Assembly: GCA_934589225.1 (NCBI GenBank)
Contig: CAKTNS010000018.1
Location: 1-51,098 of the forward strand
Direction: 5' to 3'
Length of the DNA: 51,098 bases
Origin: an uncultured Oscillospiraceae bacterium
GTDB taxonomy: Bacteria; Bacillota; Clostridia; Oscillospirales; Oscillospiraceae
The position numbers and the translations under genes are program-made. Numbering within the stretch: the first letter of the stretch is position 1; each line of letters begins with the position of its first letter. Below the pieces are notes generated by a model. It searched no databases, had not been told where the DNA came from, and saw only the letters and a program-made list of their open reading frames with translations. This document shows, piece after piece, positions 39,745-48,178 of the stretch.

Positions 39745-40500
39745 TAAAATACCTTCCCCTTCGGGGAAGGGGGACCGCCCGCAGGCGGTGGATGAGGCGC
39801 AGTACCACGTTCCGCATGGTAGGAACAGCGGGCGCAGAGGGGTTGCGTATGTAGGGGTGGTGCTCCGCGCAGCGAATCAAAATTTTTTGATTGCCGGGGG
39901 CAATCACACCATAATTCCATCGGCAACCTGCCGCCCGCCACGTTGGACGTACAACCTGTGGGGGTGAACGGTATGACCCGAAAAGTGGTACACCCCTTGC
40001 CTCTCCCTCTGGGAGAGCTGGCTCGGCGTAGCCGAGACTGAGAGGGCCTTGGGGCGTTTTTTGAATGAGAACGTCCAAGGTATCCTCAACGTAGACCCTC
40101 TCCGTCCGAGCTACGCTCGGCCACCTCTCCCATAGGGAGAGGCAAGGGGGCGTTTCTACGGATTCGCCTACTGTTTCTAGAATGTTTCACGTTGCCCCGC
40201 TGACCTCATCAGTCAGGGCTGCGCCCTGCCAGCTTCCCCAGTGGGGAAGCTTTTGTACCGTGTTTTGGGTGGTTCCTTTCACCCGCACAGGTTGTAATTG
40301 CCACGTGGCGGGCGGCAGGTTGCCGCCCCTACGATAATGTACCACGTTTTTGACATTTTTAGAACGCAAAACCAGGATTAGACACGTTTAATATACGGTA
40401 TTTGTAACAAGTTTTATGTAGGGGCGGCAACCTGCCGCCCGCCACGTTTCGACACCTGAGCCGTATAATTAAACGGTACCACAACGGACAACTTCTTGTA
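39745..40500. repeat. Repeat island H between yfmF and prmA
   Basis: No gene is seen in this 0.9-kb gap. Modules: CCTTCCCCTTCGGGGAAGG with GACCGCC/GGCGGT (39750-39790), linker near 39949, CTCTCCC/GGGAGAG plus GGCTCGGC/GCCGAG (39998-40045), its mirror with CTCTCCC/GGGAGAGG (40095-40142), the TTCTACGGATTCGCCTACTG block (40154), AGCTTCCCC/GGGGAAGC (40230-40250), linker near 40272, GGCGGCAGGTTGCCGCC (40311), GACACGTTTAATATACGGTA (40382) and GGCGGCAACCTGCCGCC (40424). Confidence 0.85.
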
Positions 40501-40580
40501 ATCCCTGGGCCTAATTTGCTTATTATACTCCATCTTCCCGGAAATAGATAGTAGGACACAAAAATTTTAAGGATTTGCCG

Positions 40581-40609
40581 TTGTGTTTTTCGGGGTTTTG
40601 CGGTAAAAT
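40581..40609 (+). promoter_or_regulatory. Promoter of the prmA operon
   Basis: TTGTGT, 17 bp, TAAAAT, about 35 bases upstream of the prmA ATG. Confidence 0.55.
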
Positions 40610-40644
40610 AGGGTTTGAACCAATGAATTCAGGAGGATTTTGCC

Positions 40645-41586
40645 ATGGCATGGCTGGAAATAACCGTCAATACCAAGCCCGGTGGGGTGGAGGCGTTGGC
40701 GACGGCCCTGACGGGGTTGGGGTTTGAGGATTTTTGCATCGAGGACCAGCAGGAGTTTGAATCCTTTTTGGAGGAGAACCGGGAGTACTGGGATTACATT
40801 GACGAGGGCCTGCAGCAGGAGCTGCAAGGGCTCAGCCGCATCAAGCTTTATATTGAGGATACGGATACCGGCTCTTTGGAGACCCTGCGGGGGTTTTCTC
40901 AGGACCGGGGGCTTTCCATGACGGAAAAGCTGCTGCCGGATACGGACTGGTCGGAGAGCTGGAAAGAAAGCTACCCGCCCCAGGAGGTGGGGCAGGATCT
41001 GGTGGTGCTGCCCTACTGGCTGGCGGACAGCTATGAGGGAAATCGCAAGCAGGTGATCTTAGACCCGGGGCTGACCTTCGGCACCGGGGCCCACCCCTCC
41101 ACCCAGATGGTCATGGAGACCATGGAGGAAACCCTGGTTCCCGGAACTAGGTGTCTGGACCTGGGCAGCGGCAGCGGCATTCTCTCCATCACCGCCCTGC
41201 GCCTGGGGGCCCGGGAGGCCCTGGGGGTGGATATTGACCCCAAGGCCGAGGACATCGCCCGGGAGAACGCCGCCTACAACGGCTTCTCTGCCCCGGCGTT
41301 CACCGCCCTTACCGGCAACGTCACCGCCGACAAGGGGCTCATGGAGCGGCTGTCCCAACAGGAATACGGCCTGGTGCTGGTAAACATCGTGGCGGACGTG
41401 ATCATTGGCCTGAGCCCGGTGCTGCCGGAGTTTTTGGGCCGGGACACGGTGCTGATCTGCTCCGGCATTCTGGACACCCGGCTGCCGGAGGTGCTGGAGG
41501 CCCTAAAGCAGGCGGGACTTGCCGTCACCGGCATCCGTGAAAAGGAAGAGTGGCGCTGCGTCACCGCCCGGAGGGCCGGCCTATGA
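40645..41586 (+). CDS. prmA: Ribosomal protein L11 methyltransferase
   Basis: SAM-dependent methyltransferase of 313 residues. The N-terminal L11-recognition domain (1-100, MAWLEITVNTKPGGVEALAT) is followed by a class I methyltransferase domain with TFGTGAHPSTQM near residue 145, LDLGSGSGILSITALRLGA near 170 and LVLVNIVADVI near 245. ATG 40645 has AGGAGG upstream. First gene of a three-gene unit; its stop overlaps the next start. Confidence 0.95.
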   Translation: MAWLEITVNTKPGGVEALATALTGLGFEDFCIEDQQEFESFLEENREYWDYIDEGLQQELQGLSRIKLYIEDTDTGSLETLRGFSQDRGLSMTEKLLPDTDWSESWKESYPPQEVGQDLVVLPYWLADSYEGNRKQVILDPGLTFGTGAHPSTQMVMETMEETLVPGTRCLDLGSGSGILSITALRLGAREALGVDIDPKAEDIARENAAYNGFSAPAFTALTGNVTADKGLMERLSQQEYGLVLVNIVADVIIGLSPVLPEFLGRDTVLICSGILDTRLPEVLEALKQAGLAVTGIREKEEWRCVTARRAGL

Positions 41587-42668
41587 AAATGACCTACCGT
41601 ACCCGCCGCCGTCTGCACCGGCTGGGTTTTGTGAGCCTGGTGGTGCTGGTTTCTGCGCTGGTGGCCTGGTTTTGCAGCGTGATCTGGCTGCAGCGGTATG
41701 TGGTCTACAGCCAGGAGGGGGCCAAGGTGGACTTTGAGCTGGGGGACGCGGGCTTTGCCGGGGTGGTGGCCACCAAGCCCCAGGCCCAGGGCGGCGTTTC
41801 CATCTTCTATAACGAAGGCTCCGACGCCATTAAAATCTCCAAAGAGCTGAGCCCCATCAACGGCTACTATGTGGACTACACTTCTTTGTTAAAAGAAATG
41901 GACACGGTGGAGGAAAACCTGAACCTGATCCCCTCCGGCACCCCGGTGCTGGTGGAGCTCAAAGGCGGCTACGGTTCCTTCTATTACACCACCAAAATTT
42001 CCGGAGCCACCCTCTCTACCTCCATCCAAAATTCCACCACCACCGCCCGGGTGGACAAGTTCATCCAAAAGCTCAAGGACAAGGGCTGCTATATGATCGC
42101 CAAAATCTCCGCCTTCCAGGACTATGAGTACGGCAACAGCAACGTGACCAACGGCCTGTACATGACCTCTCGGGCAGGCCTGTGGATGGATGACCAGGGC
42201 TGCTTCTGGCTGGACCCCACCAGCGCCGGTGTCCAGAGCTGGATCACCTCGGCGGTACTGGAGCTTAAAAACATGGGCTTCCACGAGGTCCTGCTCAGCA
42301 ACTTCCGCTTCCCCGTCTCCGATGCCTATATTTACACCGGGGACAAGGCCGAGGCCCTGCAAAACGCCATGCAGAATCTGCTCAAATCCACCGCCTCTGA
42401 CGGCGGCACCTTTACCCTGTCCTTCGGCACCAACGACCCAACTTTGTCCCTCATCGACGGTGCCAGAAGCCGGATCTACTTTGAGGATATTGACGCCGCC
42501 AACGTGGAAACCGTGGTCAGCCAGTCCCCCGTGGCGGACAAGGCCTCGCAAATCGTGTTCCTGGCCAAGACCAACGACACCCGTTTTGACAGCTACAGCG
42601 TTCTGCGGCCCCTGACCGCCGCCAAAACCCTGGAAGCCCAAAAAGCCGACCAGGCAGGAACCAACTGA
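41583..42668 (+). CDS. Membrane-anchored DUF4015-like glycosidase-fold protein
   Basis: Protein of 361 residues with one N-terminal membrane segment (about 14-36) and an outside domain. Repeats of strand-helix (VLVELKGGYG, CYMIAKISAFQDYEY, GCFWLDPTSAGVQSWI, LKNMGFHEVLLSNFRFPV) resemble the TIM-barrel DUF4015 putative glycosyl hydrolase family. The conserved acidic position in the usual FDYIRFP-like motif reads LSNFRFP here, so catalysis is uncertain. ATG 41583 overlaps the prmA stop as ATGA. Confidence 0.72.
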   Translation: MKMTYRTRRRLHRLGFVSLVVLVSALVAWFCSVIWLQRYVVYSQEGAKVDFELGDAGFAGVVATKPQAQGGVSIFYNEGSDAIKISKELSPINGYYVDYTSLLKEMDTVEENLNLIPSGTPVLVELKGGYGSFYYTTKISGATLSTSIQNSTTTARVDKFIQKLKDKGCYMIAKISAFQDYEYGNSNVTNGLYMTSRAGLWMDDQGCFWLDPTSAGVQSWITSAVLELKNMGFHEVLLSNFRFPVSDAYIYTGDKAEALQNAMQNLLKSTASDGGTFTLSFGTNDPTLSLIDGARSRIYFEDIDAANVETVVSQSPVADKASQIVFLAKTNDTRFDSYSVLRPLTAAKTLEAQKADQAGTN

Positions 42669-42744
42669 TACGCACCTTTTTCCGCCGGGAGAATAGGATG
42701 GATTGAGCGTGAAGCTCGAAAAAATTCTATTCGGAGGGAATGCT

Positions 42745-42903
42745 ATGTGTACGAATAACTCCTGCTTCGGCGGCAACATCTGGTGGATCATCATCCTGGT
42801 CCTCCTCTTCGGCTGCGGCGGCACCGGCATCGGCACCAACGACTGCGGCGGCACCTGCGGCAACACCGGCTGCGGCACCACCGGCGGCTGCGGCTGCTAC
42901 TAA
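42745..42903 (+). CDS. Small Cys/Gly-rich membrane peptide
   Basis: Peptide of 52 residues. A short start MCTNNSCFGGN precedes one membrane segment (IWWIIILVLLFGC) and a Gly/Cys/Thr tail (CGGTCGNTGCGTTGGCGC). It contains 11 or so Cys. The layout resembles small spore-coat or YjcZ-like proteins of Firmicutes, but no family is certain. ATG 42745 has GGAGGG upstream. It follows the DUF4015-like gene after 76 bases and is followed by a GAAA-capped hairpin. Confidence 0.7.
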   Translation: MCTNNSCFGGNIWWIIILVLLFGCGGTGIGTNDCGGTCGNTGCGTTGGCGCY

Positions 42904-42910
42904 GAAGACC

Positions 42911-42938
42911 CTCAGCCCCACCGAAAGGTGGGGCTGAG
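42911..42938 (+). terminator. Terminator-like hairpin after the Cys-rich peptide gene
   Basis: CTCAGCCCCACC pairs perfectly with GGTGGGGCTGAG around a GAAA tetraloop. No U-run follows, so it may act mainly to stabilise the 3' end. Confidence 0.6.
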
Positions 42939-42954
42939 AACGTTCATTGAAATC

Positions 42955-43298
42955 TTCAGCGTAGACCCTCTCCGTCCGAGCTACGCTCGGCCACCTCTCC
43001 CATAGGGAGAGGCAAGGGCGTGATACCATTCACCCGCACAGGTTGTATTCGATACGTGGCGGGCGGCAGATTGCCGCCCCTACGGACACACCGGTAGGTG
43101 ATACCATTCACCCACACAGGTTATATCCTGGGCTTTCCCGGAACGGCACACAGGCCGTTCCCTACAGTTTTGCTGAATGGTGTATTTTTGAACCGACTTA
43201 TTTCAAAAGCGGACACGTCCGTTGCTCTGATAACTGTCAACTGTCAACTGTAAACTGTCAACTTCTCCGCCAATTGTCAATTGTCAATTGTCAATTTA
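42955..43298. repeat. Repeat island I downstream of guaB
   Basis: No gene is seen. Modules: a CTCTCC-containing mirror block (42965-43015, also at 40095), linkers at 43023 and 43102, GGCGGCAGATTGCCGCC (43061), GGAACGGCACACAGGCCGTT (43140), and a TGTCAAC then TGTCAAT border (43230-43298). Confidence 0.85.
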
Positions 43299-43301
43299 AA
43301 A

Positions 43302-43342
43302 AACCACGGGCTGCCCTAAAGGAAACGGGGCAACCCGTGGTT
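43302..43342 (-). terminator. Terminator of guaB
   Basis: On the minus strand AACCACGGGTTGCCCC pairs with GGGCAGCCCGTGGTT and is followed by TTTTTTAAATTG. The U-tract passes into the island border. Confidence 0.85.
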
Positions 43343-43348
43343 GGTTTT

Positions 43349-44854
43349 TTACTTTGCCTGGCTGGAAGACCGCAGGGTCACGTCGTGGTAGCCGCCTTCT
43401 ACGATGGAGACGGAGGATACCAGGGTCAGCTTGGCGTCCCGCTGGAGGTCGGGGATGGTGATGACGCCCACGTTGCACATGGTGGAGCGGACCTTGTAGA
43501 GGGAGGCTTCCACGTTGTCGTGGAGGGGGCCGGCGTAGGTGACGTAGGAGTCCACGCCCTCTTCAAAGCTCAGCTTGGTGGCGCCGCCCAGGTCGTAGCG
43601 CTGCCAGTTCCGGGCCCGGTTGGAGCCCTCGCCCCAGTACTCCTTCATGTAGGCGCCGTTGACCATGATCTTGGGGGTGGGGCCTTCGTCAAACCGGGCG
43701 AAGTACCGGCCCAGCATGAGGAAGTCCGCGCCCATGGCCAGAGCCAGGGTCATGTGGTAATCGTGGACAATGCCGCCGTCGGAGCAGATGGGCACATACA
43801 CGCCGGTCTCCTGGAAGTACTGGTCCCGGGCTGCGGCCACTTCAATGAGTGCCGTGGCCTGGCCCCGGCCGATGCCCTTGGTCTCCCGGGTGATGCAGAT
43901 GGAGCCGCCGCCGATGCCCACCTTCACAAAGTCCGCACCGGCCTCCGCCAGGAACCGGAAGCCGTCCCGGTCCACCACGTTGCCGGCACCGATCTTCACG
44001 GTGTCGCCGTAGGTTTTCCGCACCCACTCGATGGTCTTCTTCTGCCAGCAGGTGTAGCCCTCGGAGGAGTCGATGACCAGCACGTCCACACCGGCTTCCA
44101 GCAGAGCGGGGATCCGGGTCTCGTAGTCCCGGGTGTTGATGCCTGCGCCTACCAGGTACCGCTTCTGGTTGTCCAGCAGCTCCAGGGGGTTGGCCTTGTG
44201 GGAGGCATAGTCCTTCCGGAAGACAAAATACAGCAGATGGTCGTTTTCGTCCACAATGGGCAGGCTGTTCAGCTTGTTTTCCCAGATGATGTCGTTGGCT
44301 TCCTTCAGGGTGGTCTCCGCGGGAGCCGTTACCAGCTTTTCCCGGGGGGTCATGAAGGAGGCCACCTTGTCCGTGGGCTCCATGCGGCTGACCCGGTAGT
44401 CCCGGCTGGACACGATGCCCAGGAGCTTGCCGTTGGCGGTGCCGTCGTGGGTGATGGCCACGGTGGAGAAGCCGTTTTGGGCCTTCAGGGCCAGCACGTC
44501 TGCCAGGGTGTTTTCCGGGGTCAGGTTGGAAGCGGAGGTCACGAAGCCCGCCTTGTGGTGCTTCACCTTGGCCACCATGGCCGCCTGGCTCTCAATGGAC
44601 TGGGAGCCGTAAATGAAGCTGATGCCGCCCTCTTTAGCAAGGGCAATGGCCAGAGTGTCATTGGACACGGACTGCATGACGGCAGAGGTCAGAGGGATAT
44701 TCAGGGAGATCGCCGGCTCCTCCTGGCCCTTCCGGTATTTTACCAGGGGGGTCCGCAGGCTCACCCGGTCCGGGATGCACTCCTCGGACGTATAGCCGGG
44801 CACCAGCAGGTACTCGCTAAAGGTGTGGCTGGGTTCGGGATAGTAATAGGCCAT
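43349..44854 (-). CDS. guaB: IMP dehydrogenase
   Basis: Enzyme of 501 residues converting IMP to XMP, the entry to guanine nucleotides. The barrel begins with PLTSAVMQSVSNDTLAIALA; two CBS domains lie at about 100-215; the catalytic Cys loop is GIGGGSICITRE near residue 315, where most homologues have GIGPGSICTTR. The flap and Arg region is near YFARFDEGP and the NRARNWQRYD block. This divergent type occurs in several Clostridia. Stands alone with its own terminator. Confidence 0.94.
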   Translation of the reverse strand: MAYYYPEPSHTFSEYLLVPGYTSEECIPDRVSLRTPLVKYRKGQEEPAISLNIPLTSAVMQSVSNDTLAIALAKEGGISFIYGSQSIESQAAMVAKVKHHKAGFVTSASNLTPENTLADVLALKAQNGFSTVAITHDGTANGKLLGIVSSRDYRVSRMEPTDKVASFMTPREKLVTAPAETTLKEANDIIWENKLNSLPIVDENDHLLYFVFRKDYASHKANPLELLDNQKRYLVGAGINTRDYETRIPALLEAGVDVLVIDSSEGYTCWQKKTIEWVRKTYGDTVKIGAGNVVDRDGFRFLAEAGADFVKVGIGGGSICITRETKGIGRGQATALIEVAAARDQYFQETGVYVPICSDGGIVHDYHMTLALAMGADFLMLGRYFARFDEGPTPKIMVNGAYMKEYWGEGSNRARNWQRYDLGGATKLSFEEGVDSYVTYAGPLHDNVEASLYKVRSTMCNVGVITIPDLQRDAKLTLVSSVSIVEGGYHDVTLRSSSQAK

Positions 44855-44912
44855 TTTTCGTTCCTCCTCGAAGTATTTACATATTGTATATATCTGCTCT
44901 TGAAAGAGACAC

Positions 44913-45854
44913 TTACACCGTTTTTCCGTCGCCCTGGTCCAATACCGGCACCACTTCCTGGCCCTGCTTGGAATAATGACGGAAATTGCCCATGACCTCC
45001 GTGACCTGGCTCATAATGGCGAAGGTATGGGGGTAGTTCTTGATGATCTGGGAAAGGATGCCCACCTGGGAGTTATTCACCACGCACATGACGATGTCCA
45101 CTTCTTTCCCGTTATACATGCCCTTGGCGGGGAAGGCCGTGGCCGTGTGGTGGAGCTTGCTGATGATCTCCCGGCTGATTTCGTCAGGGTAGTTGGTGAC
45201 GATCTCAAAGCGCATGGCGCTGCGGCCGTTTTTGAGAAACCGCTCCGCCATGGTGGAGGAGGCAAAGGAATAGAGGATGCACAGCAGCACCGGTTCCATT
45301 TTAAAATCATAGACAAAGTAGCTGGATACCGCCACCAGGGCATTCATGACGAAACTCAGGACATAGACGCTTTTCTCCGGATTTTTGTTGTGGATGATGG
45401 CGGCCACAAAGTCGGTGCCGCCGGTGTAGGCGCTGGCCTTCATCAGAATGCCGTAGATATAGCCCATAATGAGGCCCGCGGTCAGAGGCCCTAAAATATG
45501 GCTGGTGCCGTTGGCGGTGGAGTAGGCAAAGGCGGACAAATCCACCTTGTCAAAAACCAGCAGTCCCACGGAGAACACCACCACATAGACCATGCTCCGG
45601 GCGGCAATTGGCTTGCTTACCTTCAAATAAACGATCAGCGCCAGCGGGATATTGATCAGCAGGCTCAGATAGCCCACGCTGATGCCGCTGACGTACTGGA
45701 TCATGGTGCAGATGCCGTTGAGCCCCGAGGGGGCGAAGGCGTTTGGAAACACGAACAGCTCATAGTCCAGCGCCGCCAGCAGAGCCACCGCGGCGATGAC
45801 AAAATAGGTCCATACACGTTTCATTTTTCTCTGATAACCTCGATCATCTGTCAT
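44913..45854 (-). CDS. YitT-family membrane protein with DUF2179 domain
   Basis: Protein of 313 residues. Five to six membrane segments (about 12-205) with NAFAPSGLNGICTMIQYV and SAYTGGTDFVAAIIHNKNPE, then a cytoplasmic DUF2179 domain (about 215-290, RFEIVTNYPDEISREIISKL and HHTATAFPAKGMYNGKEVDIV), the full-length architecture absent from its relative at 12598-13212. Start is uncertain: ATG 45854 or ATG 45824 (MKRVWTYF), neither with a strong ribosome-binding site. It diverges from dnaA. Confidence 0.9.
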   Translation of the reverse strand: MTDDRGYQRKMKRVWTYFVIAAVALLAALDYELFVFPNAFAPSGLNGICTMIQYVSGISVGYLSLLINIPLALIVYLKVSKPIAARSMVYVVVFSVGLLVFDKVDLSAFAYSTANGTSHILGPLTAGLIMGYIYGILMKASAYTGGTDFVAAIIHNKNPEKSVYVLSFVMNALVAVSSYFVYDFKMEPVLLCILYSFASSTMAERFLKNGRSAMRFEIVTNYPDEISREIISKLHHTATAFPAKGMYNGKEVDIVMCVVNNSQVGILSQIIKNYPHTFAIMSQVTEVMGNFRHYSKQGQEVVPVLDQGDGKTV

Positions 45855-45895
45855 ATTCTGGGGACAAATCTGTGGAAAACTGCCCCCACCCGGAT

Positions 45896-45924
45896 TTGAC
45901 CCGGGAATAACTTATTGATATAAT
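45896..45924 (+). promoter_or_regulatory. Distal promoter toward dnaA
   Basis: TTGACC, 17 bp, TATAAT. Its -10 abuts the -10 of an opposing promoter, so only one polymerase can be bound at a time. Confidence 0.6.
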
Positions 45925-45953
45925 ACTATAGCATAGCCCGGATAAGGGGTCAA
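45925..45953 (-). promoter_or_regulatory. Promoter of the YitT-DUF2179 gene
   Basis: On the minus strand TTGACC, 17 bp, TATAGT. It directs an RNA from about 45918 through the opposing promoter into the YitT gene. Confidence 0.6.
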
Positions 45954-46044
45954 GAGGGAATCTTCCCCCCTCGCAGGCAAAGATTCCCGGAAAAAGGGGT
46001 CGGTTTTTGTTCATCCTTTCTATACAGAGCCTGTGGAAAAGTGG

Positions 46045-46073
46045 TTGTAATCTGTGGAAAAGTGTGTTACAAT
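46045..46073 (+). promoter_or_regulatory. Proximal dnaA promoter with DnaA-box-like sites
   Basis: TTGTAA, 17 bp, TACAAT. TGTGGAAAA occurs upstream (46033) and inside the spacer (46053), one mismatch from the DnaA box TGTGGATAA, which fits autorepression by DnaA. Confidence 0.65.
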
Positions 46074-46089
46074 AGAGGATGAAATATTA

Positions 46090-46495
46090 TGCCCCATAAT
46101 GACCCAACGCAGGGACGGCAATCAGAACCTGTGGGGTTGAACGGTACCACCCAATTGGAGATGTAGGGGCGGCAACCAGCCGCCCGCCACGTACCAATTA
46201 CAACCTGTGTTGGTGAATGGTACAACCCAATACACGGAACAATGTAGCGGCGATGATTCATCGCCATCCAGCCCCAACAAGGGGCTGGACCCGTGGCAAT
46301 TACAACCTGTTTGGTTAAACGGTATAACCCAATACAATGAAAAACGTTTTACCATTTGTCGTTACAAATACAAACGTGCCACGATTCCGGCCTTGCGGCC
46401 GGATGGCGGCAGATTGCCGCCGCTACAGTGGGTAATACCATATTTTAGGTTTACCATTCATCCCCACAGGTTATACCCGCAACGTTTCAATAAAA
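46090..46495. repeat. Repeat island J inside the dnaA leader
   Basis: About 400 bases of repeat lie between the dnaA promoters and the dnaA ATG. Modules: linkers at 46124, 46200, 46302 and 46453, GGCGGCAACCAGCCGCC near 46167, GGCGATGATTCATCGCC near 46250, CCAGCCCC/GGGGCTGG near 46268, GGCCTTGCGGCC near 46389 and GGCGGCAGATTGCCGCC near 46404. No gene is seen. Confidence 0.8.
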
Positions 46496-46514
46496 AGACA
46501 GAGAGGAGCGCAAT

Positions 46515-47831
46515 ATGTATTCATCGGCCTATGTTTGGGCGAAGATCCTCAGCCATATGGAGGAACGGCTGGGGGCGGTCACGGTTTCCGCTTGGTTTGA
46601 CGATGCGGAAGTGGTGGAGCTCAACGACAACAATCTGATCCTTTACTCTCCCTCGGATTTCCGCCGGGAGATCATTCGCCGCCGCTGCACGGACTATGTG
46701 CAGGATGCCCTGAAGGAAATTTTTAATTCCGAAGCCAAGCTGTTGGTTTTTGGGGACGAAGAGCGGGAAAACTATATCAATAAAGGAAAAGCCGCCGCGC
46801 CCTCCATGGATTTTAACCCCCAGTTTACCTTTGACAATTTCGTGGTGGGCCCCTCCAACCGGTTTGCCCATTCCGCGGCCATTGCGGTCTCCAAGACCCC
46901 GGGGCAGGTGTATAACCCCCTGTTTATCTACGGCCCCGCCGGTGTGGGCAAGACCCATCTGCTTTACGCCATTGCCAACGGCATCCGCAAGCAGAACCCC
47001 AACGCCAACATCGTCTATATCAAGGGCGACGAGTTCACCAATGAGCTGATCGCCGCCATTGCCAACGGTAAAAATATCGAATTTCGGAGCAAATACCGGG
47101 AAAGCGACCTGTTCCTTATTGATGATATTCAGTTTATCGCCGGTAAGGAATCCACCCAGGAGGAGTTCTTCCATACCTTCAACAAGCTCTATGAAGAGCA
47201 CAAGCAGATCGTCATGACCTCTGACCGGAAGCCCAGCGATATGCTGACCCTGGAAGACCGGCTGCGGACCCGTTTTGAATGGGGTTTGCTGGCGGACATT
47301 CAGCCCCCGGATTATGAGACCCGAATGGCCATCCTTAAAAACAAGGCCAAGAGCCTGGGGCTGACCCTTTCCGACGACGTGCTCAACTACATTGCGGTGA
47401 ACGTCACCAACAACGTCCGGCAGCTGGAGGGTACGGTGAAGAAAATTCTGGCCTACCGGGACCTGAACAACATGCCCCTGGACCTGGCCAACGTGTCCCG
47501 GGCCATTGACGATATGTTCAAATCCGAGGGCAACGCCCTGCCCACCCCCAGCCTCATTATTTCCCAGGTCTGCAAGTTCTACTCCGTGGACGAAAATGTG
47601 CTGCGGGGCACCCTTAAAAACAAGGGCGTGGCCGAGGCCCGGCAGATGGCCATGTATCTCATCCGGAAGCTCACCAACCTGTCCCTGCCGGACATCGGCA
47701 AGGAGTTTGCCAAGGACCACTCCACGGTGCTCTATGCCATCCGGAAGGTGGAGGTGGCCCTGAAAAACGGGGACAAGACCATTCAGGAGAACATCCAGAC
47801 CATTACCGCCAACATCAATGCCTGCCTGTGA
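46515..47831 (+). CDS. dnaA: Chromosomal replication initiator DnaA
   Basis: AAA+ initiator of 438 residues. Domain I covers about 1-80; domain III has Walker A GPAGVGKTHLLYA near residue 140, Walker B FLIDDIQFIAGKE near 203 and the sensor and box VII regions; domain IV has the DnaA signature LSLPDIGKEFAKDHSTVLYA near 392-411. ATG 46515 follows GAGAGGAG. First gene of dnaA-dnaN-yaaA-recF. Confidence 0.98.
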   Translation: MYSSAYVWAKILSHMEERLGAVTVSAWFDDAEVVELNDNNLILYSPSDFRREIIRRRCTDYVQDALKEIFNSEAKLLVFGDEERENYINKGKAAAPSMDFNPQFTFDNFVVGPSNRFAHSAAIAVSKTPGQVYNPLFIYGPAGVGKTHLLYAIANGIRKQNPNANIVYIKGDEFTNELIAAIANGKNIEFRSKYRESDLFLIDDIQFIAGKESTQEEFFHTFNKLYEEHKQIVMTSDRKPSDMLTLEDRLRTRFEWGLLADIQPPDYETRMAILKNKAKSLGLTLSDDVLNYIAVNVTNNVRQLEGTVKKILAYRDLNNMPLDLANVSRAIDDMFKSEGNALPTPSLIISQVCKFYSVDENVLRGTLKNKGVAEARQMAMYLIRKLTNLSLPDIGKEFAKDHSTVLYAIRKVEVALKNGDKTIQENIQTITANINACL

Positions 47832-47935
47832 CGGACAGTCCGTGGCAGGTGGACACGGTTTCTCTTTTTCATTATTCAATATGCATTCATATGTATACGC
47901 CCCAGACCGTCAGGCCTTTTTTTCGCGGTCAAAAG

Positions 47936-48150
47936 TTTTCCACAGTCCCTGTTGAATGTGGAAAGATAAACTGTGGAAAAAAGAACCGCTTAAATTTCCC
48001 TCACAGGGCCTGTGGAATACCCTCCGGAATTTCACAAGCCCCTGTGGACAAAAATTCAGTGCGTCTCTAAAGGATTCACACGTTATCCACACAATTTTGT
48101 ACTACGACGACTGATACTACCTATTATCCTGTAAATATATATTGATTCGA
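47936..48150. other. Replication origin (oriC), dnaA-dnaN intergenic
   Basis: Six DnaA-box-like 9-mers lie in 160 bp: TTTTCCACA (47936), TGTGGAAAG (47957), TGTGGAAAA (47972), TGTGGAATA (48011), TGTGGACAA (48043) and the perfect TTATCCACA (48083-48091). Ten bases on, 48101-48126 is a trinucleotide-like run (CTA CGA CGA CTG ATA CTA) resembling the DnaA-trio element, followed by an AT-rich stretch to about 48150 (GTAAATATATATTG). This is the expected order: boxes, trios, unwinding element. Confidence 0.85.
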
Positions 48151-48178
48151 TTCTTTAACAAGGAAAGGAAGAAACTCC

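Noticed and set aside
43043..44995. A 650-codon plus-strand frame
   Set aside because: Antisense to guaB and begins inside repeat island I.
45930..46040. Small RNA such as 6S or SRP RNA upstream of dnaA
   Set aside because: A promoter and a GGGAATCTT/AAGATTCCC hairpin exist, but no conserved RNA core could be recognised.
46521..47879. A 452-codon minus-strand frame opposite dnaA
   Set aside because: DnaA domains are unmistakable on the plus strand; the other frame has no motif or ribosome-binding site.
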